The notes under the pieces are model-generated. The model did no database searches, had not been told where the DNA came from, and saw nothing but the letters and a program-made list of their open reading frames with translations. Position numbers and translations under genes: made by a program. Shown in pieces: positions 1 to 10,219 of a stretch of 64,000 nucleotides of DNA. Source of the stretch: Hirsutella rhossiliensis (taxonomy: Eukaryota > Ascomycota > Sordariomycetes > Hypocreales > Ophiocordycipitaceae); contig NW_025408668.1 of NCBI RefSeq assembly GCF_020360975.1, positions 4,712,001 through 4,776,000 on the forward strand, in the 5' to 3' direction. Each line of letters starts with the position of its first letter. Position 1 is the first letter of the stretch.

Positions 1-37
1 ACAACGGCCCAGCCCCAGTCCTAGACACACGGAGCAT

Positions 38-240
38 CACGTGTGAGTTGTAGGCGGAAACGGAGAGGGACGGAGTGGAGCTGTCATAAGAGCGGATTGG
101 ACAGGAGGGACAACGCACGTCAGATTGTGTAGGTTACGATGAGTTTCCATGCACATCCATACAGGAAGGGTCGGGCAGAACCCGGACAGAGGTGGGGAGA
201 TCCACACAACCGAGAGGGTAAGATAAAGATGGCGCGGCGC
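38..240 (+). promoter_or_regulatory. Cassette 1 promoter block
   Basis: The window opens inside the boundary between two cassettes: the first bases are the ACGGCCCAG tail that follows the long palindrome elsewhere. A CACGTG box lies at 38-43. The promoter palindrome GGGTCGGGCAGAACCC at 168-183 runs into CCGGACA, followed by a weak TATA (GATAAAG, 222-228) and a GGCGC/GGCGCC palindrome just downstream. A leader hairpin GAACC..GGTTT lies at 256-271, followed by a pyrimidine-rich tract. Confidence 0.6.
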
Positions 241-408
241 CCACTTCACTCAACAGAACCAAGGAGGGTTTCTTCTCTTCTTTTTTTTTCATCCATTCAA
301 CCGAGGCTGGTTGATCCTCTGTCGTTAGACAAGACAGAGTTTAGCTCCTGAGCCCGGCGAAAGTCATGGCAAGGGTTTGCGGGGCAGCAAAGAGACACCC
401 CGTTCGAC

Positions 409-1228
409 ATGCAACACCAAGTGGTGTGCTTTGCCTCGCCCATTGCGGAGGCATTGGGACGACGAGAACAAGAGAACCCGGGAACGGTGACTGTGCTGTG
501 CACTATGTTGGAATCTGAGGCGCTGCGCCGTGAGTTTGGCACTCATTGTCCCTTGGATCTAGAGTCTGCAGTCCGCTGTGGCAGCGGCTTGGTCCTTTTA
601 TCCACCCAATGGAAGCGTCTCCGAGAGGAGTCACAGCCAGTCAAGCGGGAACCGGAGGCAGTGTCGGCCATTCTGTCGTTGTCGCAGGACATGACCCGCT
701 CTTACATCGAACTGGAGGGAGACATCAATATATGGCTCAGTCTTGCCTTGTGGCAGCACGGGTGTCGACCCCTTCCGAGGTATAGAACCAAGGAGCTGGA
801 GCGTTCTCGGGGACGCGACTCCGCCTGTCGAGAGCACAGTCTCGGCTGCTTGCTCTTTTTCTACCACGTCTTGTGCGACCGCGAAGGCTACCGCCTAACG
901 GAGGAGTCCCTAGTAGGCTTTCGCTTTGACCGGCTGGTAGCGCTTGTCATGCGCTTTTTGGGTAAAAGGCACTCTTCAAATCCATCATGGCATGCCGTGC
1001 GACTACTGCGCTGTGGAGGGCCCTACGCATTTGAGTGTGGATCATCTCAGTTCCTTGCAGGTCGAGTGTCTTCTCTGTGCCGTGACGCACATCACCGCTC
1101 TCATGGTGGCGTTTGTTGTCGGCAGCCTTGCTGCTCCTAAGATGACTTCACCCCGGCTCGAACGGTTGTGGAAGAGGGTGCATCCTATTCTCGAGACAGG
1201 ACAAGATGATCCCAGGCTGGCAGAATAA
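409..1228 (+). CDS. Family A hypothetical protein (frameshifted)
   Basis: I do not recognise the function. Two overlapping frames, 409-1140 and 944-1228, each match one part of the second family A protein at about 8.2-8.9 kb. The first frame carries LSQDMTRSYIELE and HSLGCLLFFY (compare LSDDMTRPFGQLE and HSLGCLISAY). The second carries the C-terminus LERLWKRVHPIL (compare FDRLWERVHHLL). The frame therefore changes near 960-990. I found no intron of suitable phase there that keeps the homology, so a one-base indel (decay or sequencing error) is likely. The joined length would be about 270 residues. It has no clear signal peptide or membrane span. It is the insert of cassette 1, expressed from the TATA-bearing block just upstream and followed by the first 3' module. 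Confidence 0.55.
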
Positions 1229-1412
1229 TTACTCCTTTGGGGTCTCGTGATGACCTCACTCGGTCCCTTACTCGCACTACCCTCCCGGCTAAGGGTTGTA
1301 GTACCAAAACAACTTGAATGCTTTTTGTGCAAAGCGCCTCATTGAGAACGAAGAATGAATTCCTACCCGTTTTCAAGGTAATGAACTAGGTCGTAGTCTT
1401 TTTGTTGTACTC

Positions 1413-1955
1413 GTTTACAAGCAAGCGACATGAGACAGTAGAGTGAACCCTTGACAAAGTCTCAATTCAGTTTACAAGTATTCACATCCGTTTACAAGAT
1501 AACTCTCTTCAAGTAATCTACACTGAATGATCGCCGCCGGAGGCCTCCTTCACGACTACGAAATCAATCCCCCGCAAGGGGGTGCACACGGGCCGAAGGA
1601 CCGGGTGTGGAGAGCCGCACTGACGGGACTTCAATCCAGTAAACCTGTTCACAAGGGAATTCACACAGGACGAGAGGAGCAGGTGTCCCAACGGGCACGC
1701 GACGGACAGAACACAGAAAACACACGCACCAAACAAACGCAAGTCACTTCACCGCACAAGCACACGGACAAAATACACACTGGGCCCGCGACGGGAAGGA
1801 GCATTGTCTGAGCCGGAGGCGAGTTGACGACCGGAGGGAAGTCAGAGGTACACGACAGGAAGGAGTGGACACAAAGAGACGGGAGGTCGCTTTGACTGCC
1901 GCGCCCCCTATATACTTAAGTTTGGTTTATAGGGGGCCATGGCACAACGGCCCAG
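1413..1955 (+). repeat. Cassette 3' structured module, copy 1
   Basis: GTTTACAAG occurs at 1413, 1470 and 1490, with GTTCACAAG at 1647. Hairpins: H1 1569-1582 (CCCCC-GCAA-GGGGG), H2 1589-1603 (CGG-g-CC-GAA-GG-a-CCG), H3 1683-1698, H4 1872-1894 (CAAAG.GAC/GTC.CTTTG). The long palindrome is at 1903-1937 and is followed by ACGGCCCAG. CTGGGCC near 1784 can pair with that GGCCCAG to close the module. No protein is evident here. Whether it is a 3' UTR, a separate RNA or a DNA structure cannot be told from the sequence alone. Confidence 0.7.
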
Positions 1956-2094
1956 CCCATAGACAGGTTGCTTTAGCTTCCATGTAGTACTAGACCGAAG
2001 GGAGGGGAACGAGTGCAGGTGGTCATAGCAGCTGATTGGACGGGACGGACAACGCTGGTCATCCATCCAGCTTCCCAAAGGGTTGCATGGATCC

Positions 2095-2165
2095 ACCTAC
2101 GTCCGGGGGGAGCGCCCGGACATTTCACATACACAGAGGGTATAAAGACCCGGGGTCGCCCATTG
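2095..2165 (+). promoter_or_regulatory. Cassette 2 promoter
   Basis: Palindrome GTCCGGGGGGAGCGCCCGGAC at about 2101-2121, then TATAAAG at 2141-2147 directly followed by a CCCGGGGTCGCCC block where transcription should start. Confidence 0.65.
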
Positions 2166-2169
2166 CAAG

Positions 2170-2590
2170 AGCATCCGGATGTTCTTCCTCTTCCTCTTTA
2201 TTTCACCCGTGAGGGACATGGTGGCTTCGCCACGACTCGGAAGGTGAGGATTTCAAACGGCCGGGAGGCCCACTGATGATGGTGGCTTCGCCACAACTAG
2301 ATGGTACCGGTATCTTCAACTGGATGTTCAGAGACAAGAGACTCCTTGACTTGGCCGGGAAGGCTTTACACGGGAATGTGGTGAGTGCGAACGAGGAAGG
2401 CATCTTCTTGATTCTCTTCCGATCCGAGCGGATCAGACGAGAGTCTTCTGCAGGCTTAGTTGGACAAGTGTCCACGGCACTCCCACTGCGCCCTACACGG
2501 GCTTCGTTTACCGTTTGCTCCCGGTAACATATCTTGAACATGCGTTCAACACCGCAAGGGTGTCTCACTGACGGCGTCACCACGGCCTAG
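2170..2590 (+). ncRNA. Hairpin-rich insert of cassette 2, candidate structured RNA
   Basis: There is no convincing protein. The stretch holds GTGGC-TTC-GCCAC twice (2221-2233 and 2282-2294), GATCC-GAGC-GGATC (2421-2434), TGAAC-ATGC-GTTCA (2535-2548) and ACACC-GCAA-GG(g)TGT near 2549-2563. The second half matches the insert of cassette 16 (29.4-29.6 kb) at nucleotide level with the same hairpins. The short ORFs at 2013-2276 and 2276-2527 match only where the nucleotides do. I therefore favour a non-coding RNA, but a decayed protein gene remains possible. Confidence 0.45.
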
Positions 2591-3100
2591 AGGACGTCAA
2601 CGCACTTTCAAACCTGGCTCTTTTGTAGAGCCTCGTGCACGACAGGGACGGGGAGCACACACGGCCAGTGGTGACTTGTCTTCTTTTCTTGTCTTGTGCA
2701 AGGCGGCACAAGGTTGCCCCGTTCAGCCACCCGGCAGTTTCAACACGTGAGGGTCTCGGCAACGTCCTTCTTGGCCTTTTCTTTACCAAGTGGTAAATGA
2801 TTTCCTCCTTTTTTCCAGAGAGAGGGTACTTTTGCTTTATACGCACAGGGCTTGACAAGTGTGGAAGTGAGGAGACGAACTGTCAGAACGAGCTTGACGG
2901 GAGGGACTTTTCATTGATCCTAGGAAACACCAGGCGGACAGCCCCGCTCACACCCAAGACGGCACTCACGATGCCCTCACTCGTAGACAAACACCCGTAG
3001 ACGGGCAGATAGAGATAGAGATAGTGACCGCGAGGGAGCATGGCTAGTCAGAGGCAGCTTCGGCCAGGTTCTGCAAGCTTCCATGCACATATCCACTACT
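2591..3100 (+). other. Gene-less stretch with conserved TCACGATGCCYTCA word
   Basis: No gene seen. CTCACGATGCCCTCAC at about 2966-2981 is one of five copies of this word, found between the insert and the 3' module of cassettes 2, 7, 14, 15 and 16. A short GATAGA microsatellite lies near 3006-3024. Confidence 0.5.
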
Positions 3101-3102
3101 CA

Positions 3103-3180
3103 CCGGGCGTGAGACCCGGACAGTTGACCCTTGAAGGGTATAAAGGCACCCGCTGCCGCCCCCCCTTCCAACACACATGT
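3103..3180 (+). promoter_or_regulatory. Promoter of an empty cassette
   Basis: CCGGGCGTGAGACCCGG at 3103-3119, TATAAAGG at 3139-3146, then CGCTGCCGCCCCCCC. The 3' module begins only about 90 bases further on, leaving no room for a gene. It is a second promoter inside cassette 2. Confidence 0.65.
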
Positions 3181-3266
3181 AGACTTCACCCCAATGCATC
3201 CCCGGCCACCACGAGACGCAACATACGCAGGCACAGAGAGGGAGCGACGTGAGGAGCAACAGTGAA

Positions 3267-3860
3267 TACGTTTACCAGGAGCAGATCTTCCACTCCCCCA
3301 TCGTAGCCCTCACATGCGTTTACAAGAACATCACACTGCCCCGGCTACCACTCTGTGACACCAAAGCACTTGTTCCTTTCCCAGTCACCACGCCAACCCC
3401 CGTTCACAAGGCACAGACTCCAACATCACCTCCGGAGGACCCAAGCAGGACTATGGAAAACTACACCCGAAGGGTGTGCAGACGCGCCGTAGGGGCGGCT
3501 GTGAAGAGCCACGTTGACCATCTTCAATCGAGTAAAGTGTTTACTAGGAAACTCAACACCCGACAGGACGGAGGACGCGCGAGTGCAACGAGCAAGCGGA
3601 CGAGACAAATCCACCCAACAAACAGAAGTCACTTCACCGTACAAACACACTACAAACAATACCCGTTGGGCCACGACCGGAGGGAGTTTTGTCTGAGCGG
3701 AGCGAGAAAAACCGAAAGGAGGGAGGTTTTGGACGAGAGGAACGAGGACACTGGGACTTCGACTGGCGGGAGAAGACAGTAGAGTGAGGGAGTCACTCAT
3801 ACTCTTGGGCCCCCTATTACTTAAGTTTGGTTTATAGGGGGCCATGGCACAACGGCCCAG
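3267..3860 (+). repeat. Cassette 3' structured module, copy 2
   Basis: GTTTACAAG at 3318, variants at 3270, 3402 and 3539. CCTCCGGAGG palindrome at about 3429-3438. H1 3463-3477 (ACACCC-GAA-GGGTGT), H2 3483-3497 (CGC-g-CC-GTA-GG-g-GCG), H4 3782-3798 (GAGTGA/TCACTC). Long palindrome 3808-3843. Confidence 0.7.
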
Positions 3861-3880
3861 CCCATAGAGCAGGATGAACG

Positions 3881-4135
3881 CACGTGATTCACTGCAGTAG
3901 TAGACCGGAGCGACAGGGGAGAGCACAGGTAGTCATAGCAGCGCATCCGACAGGGGGGAGGTCGCGGGTCCAATGAGGGCAGGTTACGCCAGTTTCCTTG
4001 CCCCCACACTTGGCCGGGTCGGATCCCGGACAGACAGACAGGCAGGCGAAGCACCACCGGTTGATTGGATGGATGACGCGGGAGCGGCCGTCTTTGCAGA
4101 CCACCCTCGGGGTATATAAGGTCCAGCGACCGCCC
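3881..4135 (+). promoter_or_regulatory. Cassette 3 promoter block
   Basis: CACGTG at 3881-3886; GCCGGGTCGGATCCCGGACA at 4013-4032; TATATAAG at 4113-4120 followed by GGTCCAGCGACCGCCCAC, again a short palindrome at the expected start of transcription. Confidence 0.65.
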
Positions 4136-4202
4136 ACTTTTTTGTCCTGTGGGGCTGACCCCACGATCATCCCTTCTCTTCCTCTACCACGGCCATGTGA
4201 TC

Positions 4203-5081
4203 ATGGCGGCTCTGGCACGGAGTCAAGTCTTTTGGGTCTCTTACCAGCCTGCGGCGGAAGAATCGTTTGACGATGTTCTTGAGTTGGTGGACAACGTCAC
4301 CCCTGGTCAACCCGCCTTTTGGGCTGGCGAAGTGGACCGTGCTGGCATTCGAGCAGTTGACGTGGTCATCTGCACTCCAAGGAGACAGAGGGTCGGCAGC
4401 GTTTGTAATGCAGCCAAGTGGAAGCGCAAGGGGGCGCGTGGAGACATACACGATGCGAAATGGCCGGAGACGGGCCAGACACCCCATTCCTTTTTGAGCA
4501 AATGGACGGATGCCATGTCAAAGGAATTCCAGCACCGGGAGGCTGGATCGAGAAAGGACCTTTTTCGCCATCTCGACGCTCACTATCAAAAGGAGAGGCA
4601 ACGGGACAAGAAACGACGGGTGGGTCGTCAATTGCGTCGCGGACGCGGCAAGCCTTCTTCTTCCCCAGAGACCGGGTCTCGATTGCAAGCGGCCCCCACT
4701 GGTGTTGTCCAAGTGGATGATGGGTGTGAATCCGAGCCGCGCTTGCCGAATGGCTCTGCGAAGGACGATCCAGGCCTATCTCCACCGCGTTGGTCCACCT
4801 CACTGCACTTGCCGGCGGCGAGTGTGATGCAGTCACTCTTGGACGAGGGTGTTCAAGCAGCTGACGAGAACTTCGTTCCAGTACCCCCCTTCGGACCATG
4901 CCCACCGGAATTCGACATTGGTCTAGCGTTGCAGCAGGCCGGCGTTCTGTCTTGGGAAGACTGTTTCCCAACTCCGGACCGGGATTGCGACTCGGTCTTG
5001 TTTGGCGATGTAAATGTCGAGGATATCAGCGTTGACCTGAACTGGACCACCAGCTTGTCTATGGTGGACTTGCTCCTTTGA
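4203..5081 (+). CDS. Basic hypothetical protein with acidic C-terminal tail
   Basis: An uninterrupted ORF of 292 residues from the ATG at 4203. The open frame extends upstream to 4149 but only from a GTG codon, and this ATG is the first after the TATA at 4113. I do not recognise the family. Residues about 135-165 are strongly basic (RQRDKKRRVGRQLRRGRGK). The last 70 residues are acidic and hydrophobic, with many D/E and a MVDLLL end. That arrangement resembles a nuclear DNA-binding or activator protein, but no zinc cluster or bZIP leucine heptad is visible, so this is only inference. No paralogue was seen elsewhere in the window. It is one of the few intact single-exon genes in the array. Confidence 0.7.
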   Translation: MAALARSQVFWVSYQPAAEESFDDVLELVDNVTPGQPAFWAGEVDRAGIRAVDVVICTPRRQRVGSVCNAAKWKRKGARGDIHDAKWPETGQTPHSFLSKWTDAMSKEFQHREAGSRKDLFRHLDAHYQKERQRDKKRRVGRQLRRGRGKPSSSPETGSRLQAAPTGVVQVDDGCESEPRLPNGSAKDDPGLSPPRWSTSLHLPAASVMQSLLDEGVQAADENFVPVPPFGPCPPEFDIGLALQQAGVLSWEDCFPTPDRDCDSVLFGDVNVEDISVDLNWTTSLSMVDLLL

Positions 5082-5297
5082 CGGACGCGATTTCTGTCAT
5101 GTACATATGAGCGATGGTGCTTCTGGTGTTGGGGGAGTCACTTTCCTCTTTTGGGGTCCACGATCCCCTCGTTTGTATACTTGCACGCACTACATAGAGT
5201 AGCACTCTTCCGTCTCGCCTGTGCAATTCACCCGTGACTCTGTGCTTGCTCACACCCGGTCACTACGGCACACGACAATAAATGGTCGGTCTCAAAC

Positions 5298-5798
5298 CGT
5301 TTACAAGGTGACTCGCTGCAAGTAATCCAACTTGAGCATAAGCCCGCAGGGCATTTTATCGTTATGGTCATTACCTCCGAAGGAGGTGCGGACAGGCCGT
5401 AGGACTGGCTGTGAAGAGTCACACTCACGATATTCAATGGAATGAGACGTTTACAAGAACAACTACACAGTCACGCGACGGAGGACCTGCGAGTGCAACG
5501 AGCAAAGGGACGAGACACACACCACACAACAGACGGAAACACGGACTGAGTGAGTTCAACGACACACGCAACACACTCTCACCCACTCACTCACGTCCAG
5601 CCCGCACCAGCCAATCACACGTTGGGCCCGCGACTGGAAGGAGCCCTTCGACCGGAGGGAGTTTTGAACGAGTGGAGCGAGGTCAAAGGTACCGATCCGG
5701 AGGTGAGGGACACAAAGAGACGGGAGGTCGCTTTGACTGCCGCGCCCCCTATTACTTAAGTTTGGTTTATAGGGGGCCTCTGCTCCATGGCCCAACGT
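5298..5798 (+). repeat. Cassette 3' structured module, copy 3
   Basis: GTTTACAAG at 5299 and 5449. H1 5373-5387 (ACCTCC-GAA-GGAGGT), H2 5393-5407 (CAG-g-CC-GTA-GG-a-CTG), H4 5713-5735 (CAAAG.GAC/GTC.CTTTG). Long palindrome 5744-5777. ACGTTGGGCC at 5619-5628 is a perfect complement of GGCCCAACGT at 5789-5798, the best example of the long-range closing helix. Confidence 0.75.
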
Positions 5799-5949
5799 TC
5801 TAGAGCAGTGTGTTACTACAAAGTAGATACGCTGCAGTTTTTAGCACGAATTGACAAGCAGGAAAGAAGTGGGTCATAGCAGCCAATGACACGGAGGAAT
5901 GGCGGGTCAAGATGCAGCTTACGTAGTTTGCATGCACACCGGCCCTTAT

Positions 5950-6041
5950 TGGGAGGGCGTAGCAGCCGGACACAAGTGGGGAGCACCATCGGAGACAGCC
6001 TTCCATTGGTGGAAGCGCAGCTTAGGAGGGCGGTGCCCCTC
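5950..6041 (+). promoter_or_regulatory. Cassette 4 promoter, degenerate
   Basis: GGGAGGGCGTAGCAGCCGGACA keeps the CCGGACA end but has lost good pairing. GCTTAG replaces TATA ahead of GGAGGGCGGTGCCCCTC at about 6024-6040. It may be a weak or dead promoter. No gene is visible between it and 6527. Confidence 0.4.
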
Positions 6042-6526
6042 TTTTCTATTCTTTTATGGTGTGTTAGGCCCGCTTGGGCGGCCGTACAAGAAGGCCATGT
6101 AGTGGCTTGTTGGCCTCGCCTTTTTTGTCTCAACTCGCTTTCGCCGGGTTGCGATATCGTGCAGCATTGTAGCATTGCTCGTTTTCCCGTGAGGGTAATA
6201 GGGACTCCGTTTGCGTTTGAGAGAACTTTGCTTTTGTCACTGCAAACACTGCGGCGCTTCTCACTCACGCAGAGTGTGGCCTGGGGTTACACCTACATCT
6301 TGAGAGTTGGAGGCTGTTCACGGGGGCCTTGCTGCGCCCTATCCCGCTCGTGGTTGCAGTGGGCGGTGGTGCTCACCCTGTCTCGAGACCTCAAGTGCTT
6401 TGGAGACGGGGTACGCGAGTCTCTTCGTCTTCCGTCTTTGCGAACGGCCAGTGGCTGACCACTTGCACAGCCAGGTGTGCGTTCTAACACGCAGGACTCG
6501 GCGGACAGGGTTCCATTTGTGACTCT

Positions 6527-6882
6527 ATGTCGGAGACGACGGGTGCATTAGCACCTGCAGCTGATCCAGGGACGGCCTCTCAGTCCTCAGACAAGCCGGA
6601 AGGGTGTCTTTGTTGCGTCACGTGGCTTGAAGCCTATGGTGAGAACCGTTTTATCTGGACATGGAAAACGCAGTGTCCAGTTGCCATGCTCGATCATCCG
6701 TGGTATCGACCTTTTTTTCTCGAGGTGCTTCGGAGAGGACGTGGCTGGGGCATAGACCCCGAGTCGGGGATGGCGATTGTCATCAACGATGGCGATGCAA
6801 GTAACCTCGTTTTTTGAACTGTTCAGTTTTGTCTGCTAACGGGTATTCCATTTCAGGACAGGAGGAGATGAAGGAGACGTGA
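6527..6882 (+). CDS. Family B small protein, two exons
   Basis: Exons 6527-6800 and 6857-6882 by my reading, giving about 99 residues that end in KET. The 56-base intron has GTAACC at its start, a perfect branch site GCTAAC, and TTTCAG at its end. Without splicing the frame ends at 6817. The protein has a Cys-rich start (EGCLCCVTW) and a Trp-rich stretch (FIWTW) that loosely match the CxC..WCRHW..VRW region of the members at 10.2 and 15.4 kb. It is much shorter than those, so it may be a divergent or truncated member. Function unknown; the Cys/His pattern could bind zinc, which is inference. Confidence 0.5.
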
Positions 6883-7250
6883 GTTGTTTCCCACGCGATA
6901 GGTTGCGGCTGTCAAAGCGGCTGAGCCCGTGGCGGCGTTGGCATCTTTTTGCTTTCACTGCGGAGATTGATCGTCATACTGTTTCTTTGGAATGCTGATA
7001 TGGTGGACCGTTTTTACTTTGGATCTGCTTGGTTTAGGCCTTAGATGCGTACTTGAGCAAGACTAGACTCTCAGGCACGCCGAAATATCAATGGAACCGG
7101 CCGTGCTTAAATACAATTCGCGATAATGAATCAATTACTCCACTTCCCATCGGTCTCAATGCGTTAACATGATTCTCTTTAACATGGTAATGGTCACATG
7201 AATTACAGATTGATGTCGGAAAGATGGTTCTTATACACCACCCCGCGTTT
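6883..7250. other. Gene-less stretch
   Basis: I see no gene, clear repeat or hairpin here. It is the tail of cassette 4 before its 3' module. Confidence 0.4.
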
Positions 7251-7256
7251 ACAAGT

Positions 7257-7720
7257 AGATCCCACTCGTTCACAAGAACACTTGATCCCAAGTACTCTAC
7301 TCGGAATGACACCCCGGAGGGCATATCTAGACTATGGAATCTACCCCCGTAGGGGGTGCGACTGAGCCGAAGGTTCAGGCGTGAGGAGCCGCGCTCAACC
7401 ATCTTCGATTGAGTAGCACGTTTACAAGCCAGTAGATACACCACAGGAGGAGCAACCGAAGGGCGACGGACACTAACAAGACACACACACAAACCCCATT
7501 CAAGTCACTCCGCCATACAAACACACTACAGACACTACACCGTTGGGCCCGCGACTGGAAGGAGCTTTGTGCGACCGGAGGGAGTTTTGAACGACAGGAT
7601 GGAGGTCAAAGGTACGCGACTGGAAGGAGTGTGCAGACGGTGACGGGAAGTCACTGTCACCCCCGGGCCCCCTATCACTTAAGTTTGGTTTATAGGGGGC
7701 CATGGCACAACGGCCCAGCC
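7257..7720 (+). repeat. Cassette 3' structured module, copy 4
   Basis: GTTTACAAG at 7257 and 7420, GTTCACAAG at 7268. H1 7343-7357 (ACCCCC-GTA-GGGGGT), H2 7362-7378 (CTGA-g-CC-GAA-GG-t-TCAG), H4 7640-7654 (GTGAC-GGGAA-GTCAC). Long palindrome 7666-7701. Confidence 0.7.
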
Positions 7721-7738
7721 CATAGAGCAGCTTGAACG

Positions 7739-7945
7739 CACGTGATTGCATGCAGTCATAGAGCGAAAGTGACCAGCGGGAGGGAAGCTAGTACTAAGAG
7801 GCAGGGGGAGGGGACCGACCACGCCGCGTCCAATCACAGACAGTTTGCTGGCACAGCTTACATGGATGGATCCACTACTGGCCGGGTTGAGCACCCGGAC
7901 ACTCACACATACACGGAGTATAAAGAGGGGTGGCGCCCCGTCCAA
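7739..7945 (+). promoter_or_regulatory. Cassette 5 promoter block
   Basis: CACGTG 7739-7744; GCCGGGTTGAGCACCCGGAC 7881-7900; TATAAAG 7919-7925 followed by AGGGGTGGCGCCCCG. The long ORF starting at 7742 runs through this promoter and cannot be the real start. Confidence 0.65.
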
Positions 7946-8205
7946 ATGAGTCCAGTGGACTTCACCTTTTTCTCTGCTTTATGCAGATGTGGAGCTCACC
8001 GCGAAGGGAGTTTGTCGTTACTTACTCAGACGCAGGAGCGTTGTCTATCCAATTCGGTGGATATCTCTAGCCAAGTACGAAGTCGACGGCTTGGCCTTGG
8101 CACAGAGTACCTTGGCCCTTCTTCGCATCAAGTGGTGCACTCAACTCGATTCCAGCAGAACGAGAACCTTCTCTTCTTTCGAAAATCCTTGAAGCCTGCG
8201 CAGTC

Positions 8206-8947
8206 ATGTCGCAGTCGGCAGGCCGCCTCTCAGATCAGAACGTGGACGTCATTCGGGGGGATGAAGACCGGTGGTCGTCTATGTGTTGTGGATGGACGTT
8301 TACCCCCGAGCAGTGGGTACGCATCCAAGGTTGCCTCGACTTTACTAAAGCGGGGGCTGGAAGATGACCGGAACCGTTTAATGCTGTCGGATGACATGAC
8401 CCGCCCGTTTGGCCAGCTCGAGAGAGAGCTGCACGAGGTACTGTGCACTGCCCTCTGTTGCTTTCCGGAGGAGGTACCCGTCTGGCCCTGGCTCATGGCA
8501 TTACCGCACCAGCTGCGGCGGTTTTGTAGCCCCTACCCGAACGAGGCGGATCACAGCCTGGGCTGTTTGATTTCTGCGTACTGCCGGCATTACTCGAGTG
8601 ACGCGGGGGAAGAGGGTCGAGAGCGTCGCCTCGTTGTCGACCAGGCCTTGAGTCGTGTCCGGGCGTGTCTTCTACAAGGCTATGCGCCGGAACAAGGAAT
8701 TGTTCGTCGATGCTGTGATCATGCTCGGTGCATGAATCGTCTAGGGTTGACGAGTGTCACTGTTGAGCAGGCCGAGGGTTTATTGTGCGTGTATACCCAC
8801 TGCACTTCTGCGGTCTTCGCCGCGGTGGTTGGTAGCACCGATGCACTGGAGTTGGTTCGAATTCGGTTTGACCGCCTTTGGGAGCGAGTGCACCATCTGC
8901 TGTTTACGGGGAGGATGACCTACTCTTGGTGCTGGCATCGCGACTAG
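8206..8947 (+). CDS. Family A hypothetical protein, second member (frameshifted)
   Basis: The C-terminal two thirds (about 8350-8947) match the cassette 1 protein: SDDMTRPFGQLE, HSLGCLISAY, FDRLWERVHHLL. The best start is ATG 8206 (MSQSAGRLSDQ), which lies one frame away and includes FTPEQWVRIQGCLDF, comparable with LLSTQWKRLREE of the paralogue. The switch lies near 8340-8360, close to a run of five G. A 401-codon ORF covers this region but its upstream part overlaps the promoter. Corrected length would be about 247 residues. Role unknown. The pair shows that unrelated cassettes separate paralogues, so inserts have been duplicated or shuffled. Confidence 0.55.
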
Positions 8948-9148
8948 ACAATCTGCGTAGAGCACCACTTGACATCTTGTATCGCTGAGACGCTAGCCCT
9001 TTTGGGTGTTGGCGAAACCTCATTCGTTTACGGAGACATTGGTATGGACTCAATAGACTCAATAGACTGAACGGGTTTCATCTCTCTATACCACCGTGAA
9101 TTGTTCCTGTACTCATACTTGTCCACGTAGGTTTCACCCACATAAAGC

Positions 9149-9631
9149 GTTTACAAGAACACCCAACACGTTCACAAGGCGATACCCCTTCCCGGCTACC
9201 ACCCCTTTCTTCCAATCCCTTCATGGATACGAACACAACCCCCCCGAAGGGGGGTGCAGACGCGCCGAAGGGGCGGCTGTGGAGAGCCACGCTCACATCT
9301 CTTCAACCGAGCACATCGTTTACAAGCACACATGCACAGTCACGGGACGGAGGACCTGCGACCGAAGGGAGCAAAGGGACGAGACACGCACGCACCAGAA
9401 CAACCAAAGTACCACTTCCACCCAACCCACATACAGACACTACCCGTTGGGCCACCCCGACCGGAGGGAGGTGCTTGAGCGGAGCGAGATCTGACGACTG
9501 GAGGGAAGTCAGAGGTACCGAGCAGGCGGCGAGGGACTAGTAAAGGGACGGAGTCACTTCTACTCTTGGGCCCCCTATATCCTTAAGTTTGGTTTATAGG
9601 GGGCCTCTGCTCCATGGCCCAGTCACTAGAG
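9149..9631 (+). repeat. Cassette 3' structured module, copy 5
   Basis: GTTTACAAG 9149 and 9318, GTTCACAAG about 9171. Subtype with an ATCCCTTCATGGAT hairpin before H1. H1 9240-9254 (CCCCCC-GAA-GGGGGG), H2 9261-9275 (CGC-g-CC-GAA-GG-g-GCG). Long palindrome 9569-9605. Confidence 0.7.
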
Positions 9632-9793
9632 AATGGATGACCGCACGGGCAGGAATGAAGTACTAGAGGTCCTTGACAGGCGGGAAAGTGACCTAGTCCT
9701 AACGACCAATCAGACCGGCGGGAGGAGGTCGGTCACATGGTGTAGCTTCCACGCAGTGGTTGACTGTACCCATGCATGAGTGCATCGATGATG

Positions 9794-9900
9794 GCCGGGC
9801 GTGAGACCCGGACACGAGTGGGGGATGCCACACCACGGAGAGGACTACGGAGTATAAAGAGGGAGACCCTCGCCCACATTTCTAATCCGAGCAGGATTCT
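9794..9900 (+). promoter_or_regulatory. Cassette 6 promoter
   Basis: GCCGGGCGTGAGACCCGGAC 9794-9813; TATAAAG 9853-9859 with GAGGG-AGA-CCCTC behind it. The leader hairpin AATCC-GAGC-AGGATT at 9884-9898 stands where other cassettes have GAACC..GGTTC. Confidence 0.65.
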
Positions 9901-10219
9901 TTCCTTTACCTTTTCTTTGCTTGTTAAAGCAGATGAGGCGGACGGACAGACCGTCCAACACTGTGACTACAGCAAGTCCCGACGAGCGGGAACAGAACGT
10001 ACCGTAAGTGCGACACGGGACGAGACAAAGTGGCATTGTATGCCAGACCGGAATAGGAATATTACCTGAGCAGCGCGCCTTCTTCAGATATAGACGGAAC
10101 GAGGTGAAGTACAGAAGGGGCTTTCATAGCCCTGCTGGGGGCACCTTCTCCTTACCCGTCCTTCCGCGGCGGCTCGCTGGAGGCCCGGCACGGTGATAGC
10201 CGCTCTTGGTTCGGGCAGA

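Noticed and set aside
5411..5803. 130-codon ORF over module copy 3, and similar ORFs over other modules
   Set aside because: These frames follow the hairpins and palindrome; stems change by whole pairs and frames are not kept between copies.
7742..8205. N-terminal part of the 401-codon ORF as protein
   Set aside because: It runs through the promoter palindrome and TATA box and has no counterpart in the paralogue.
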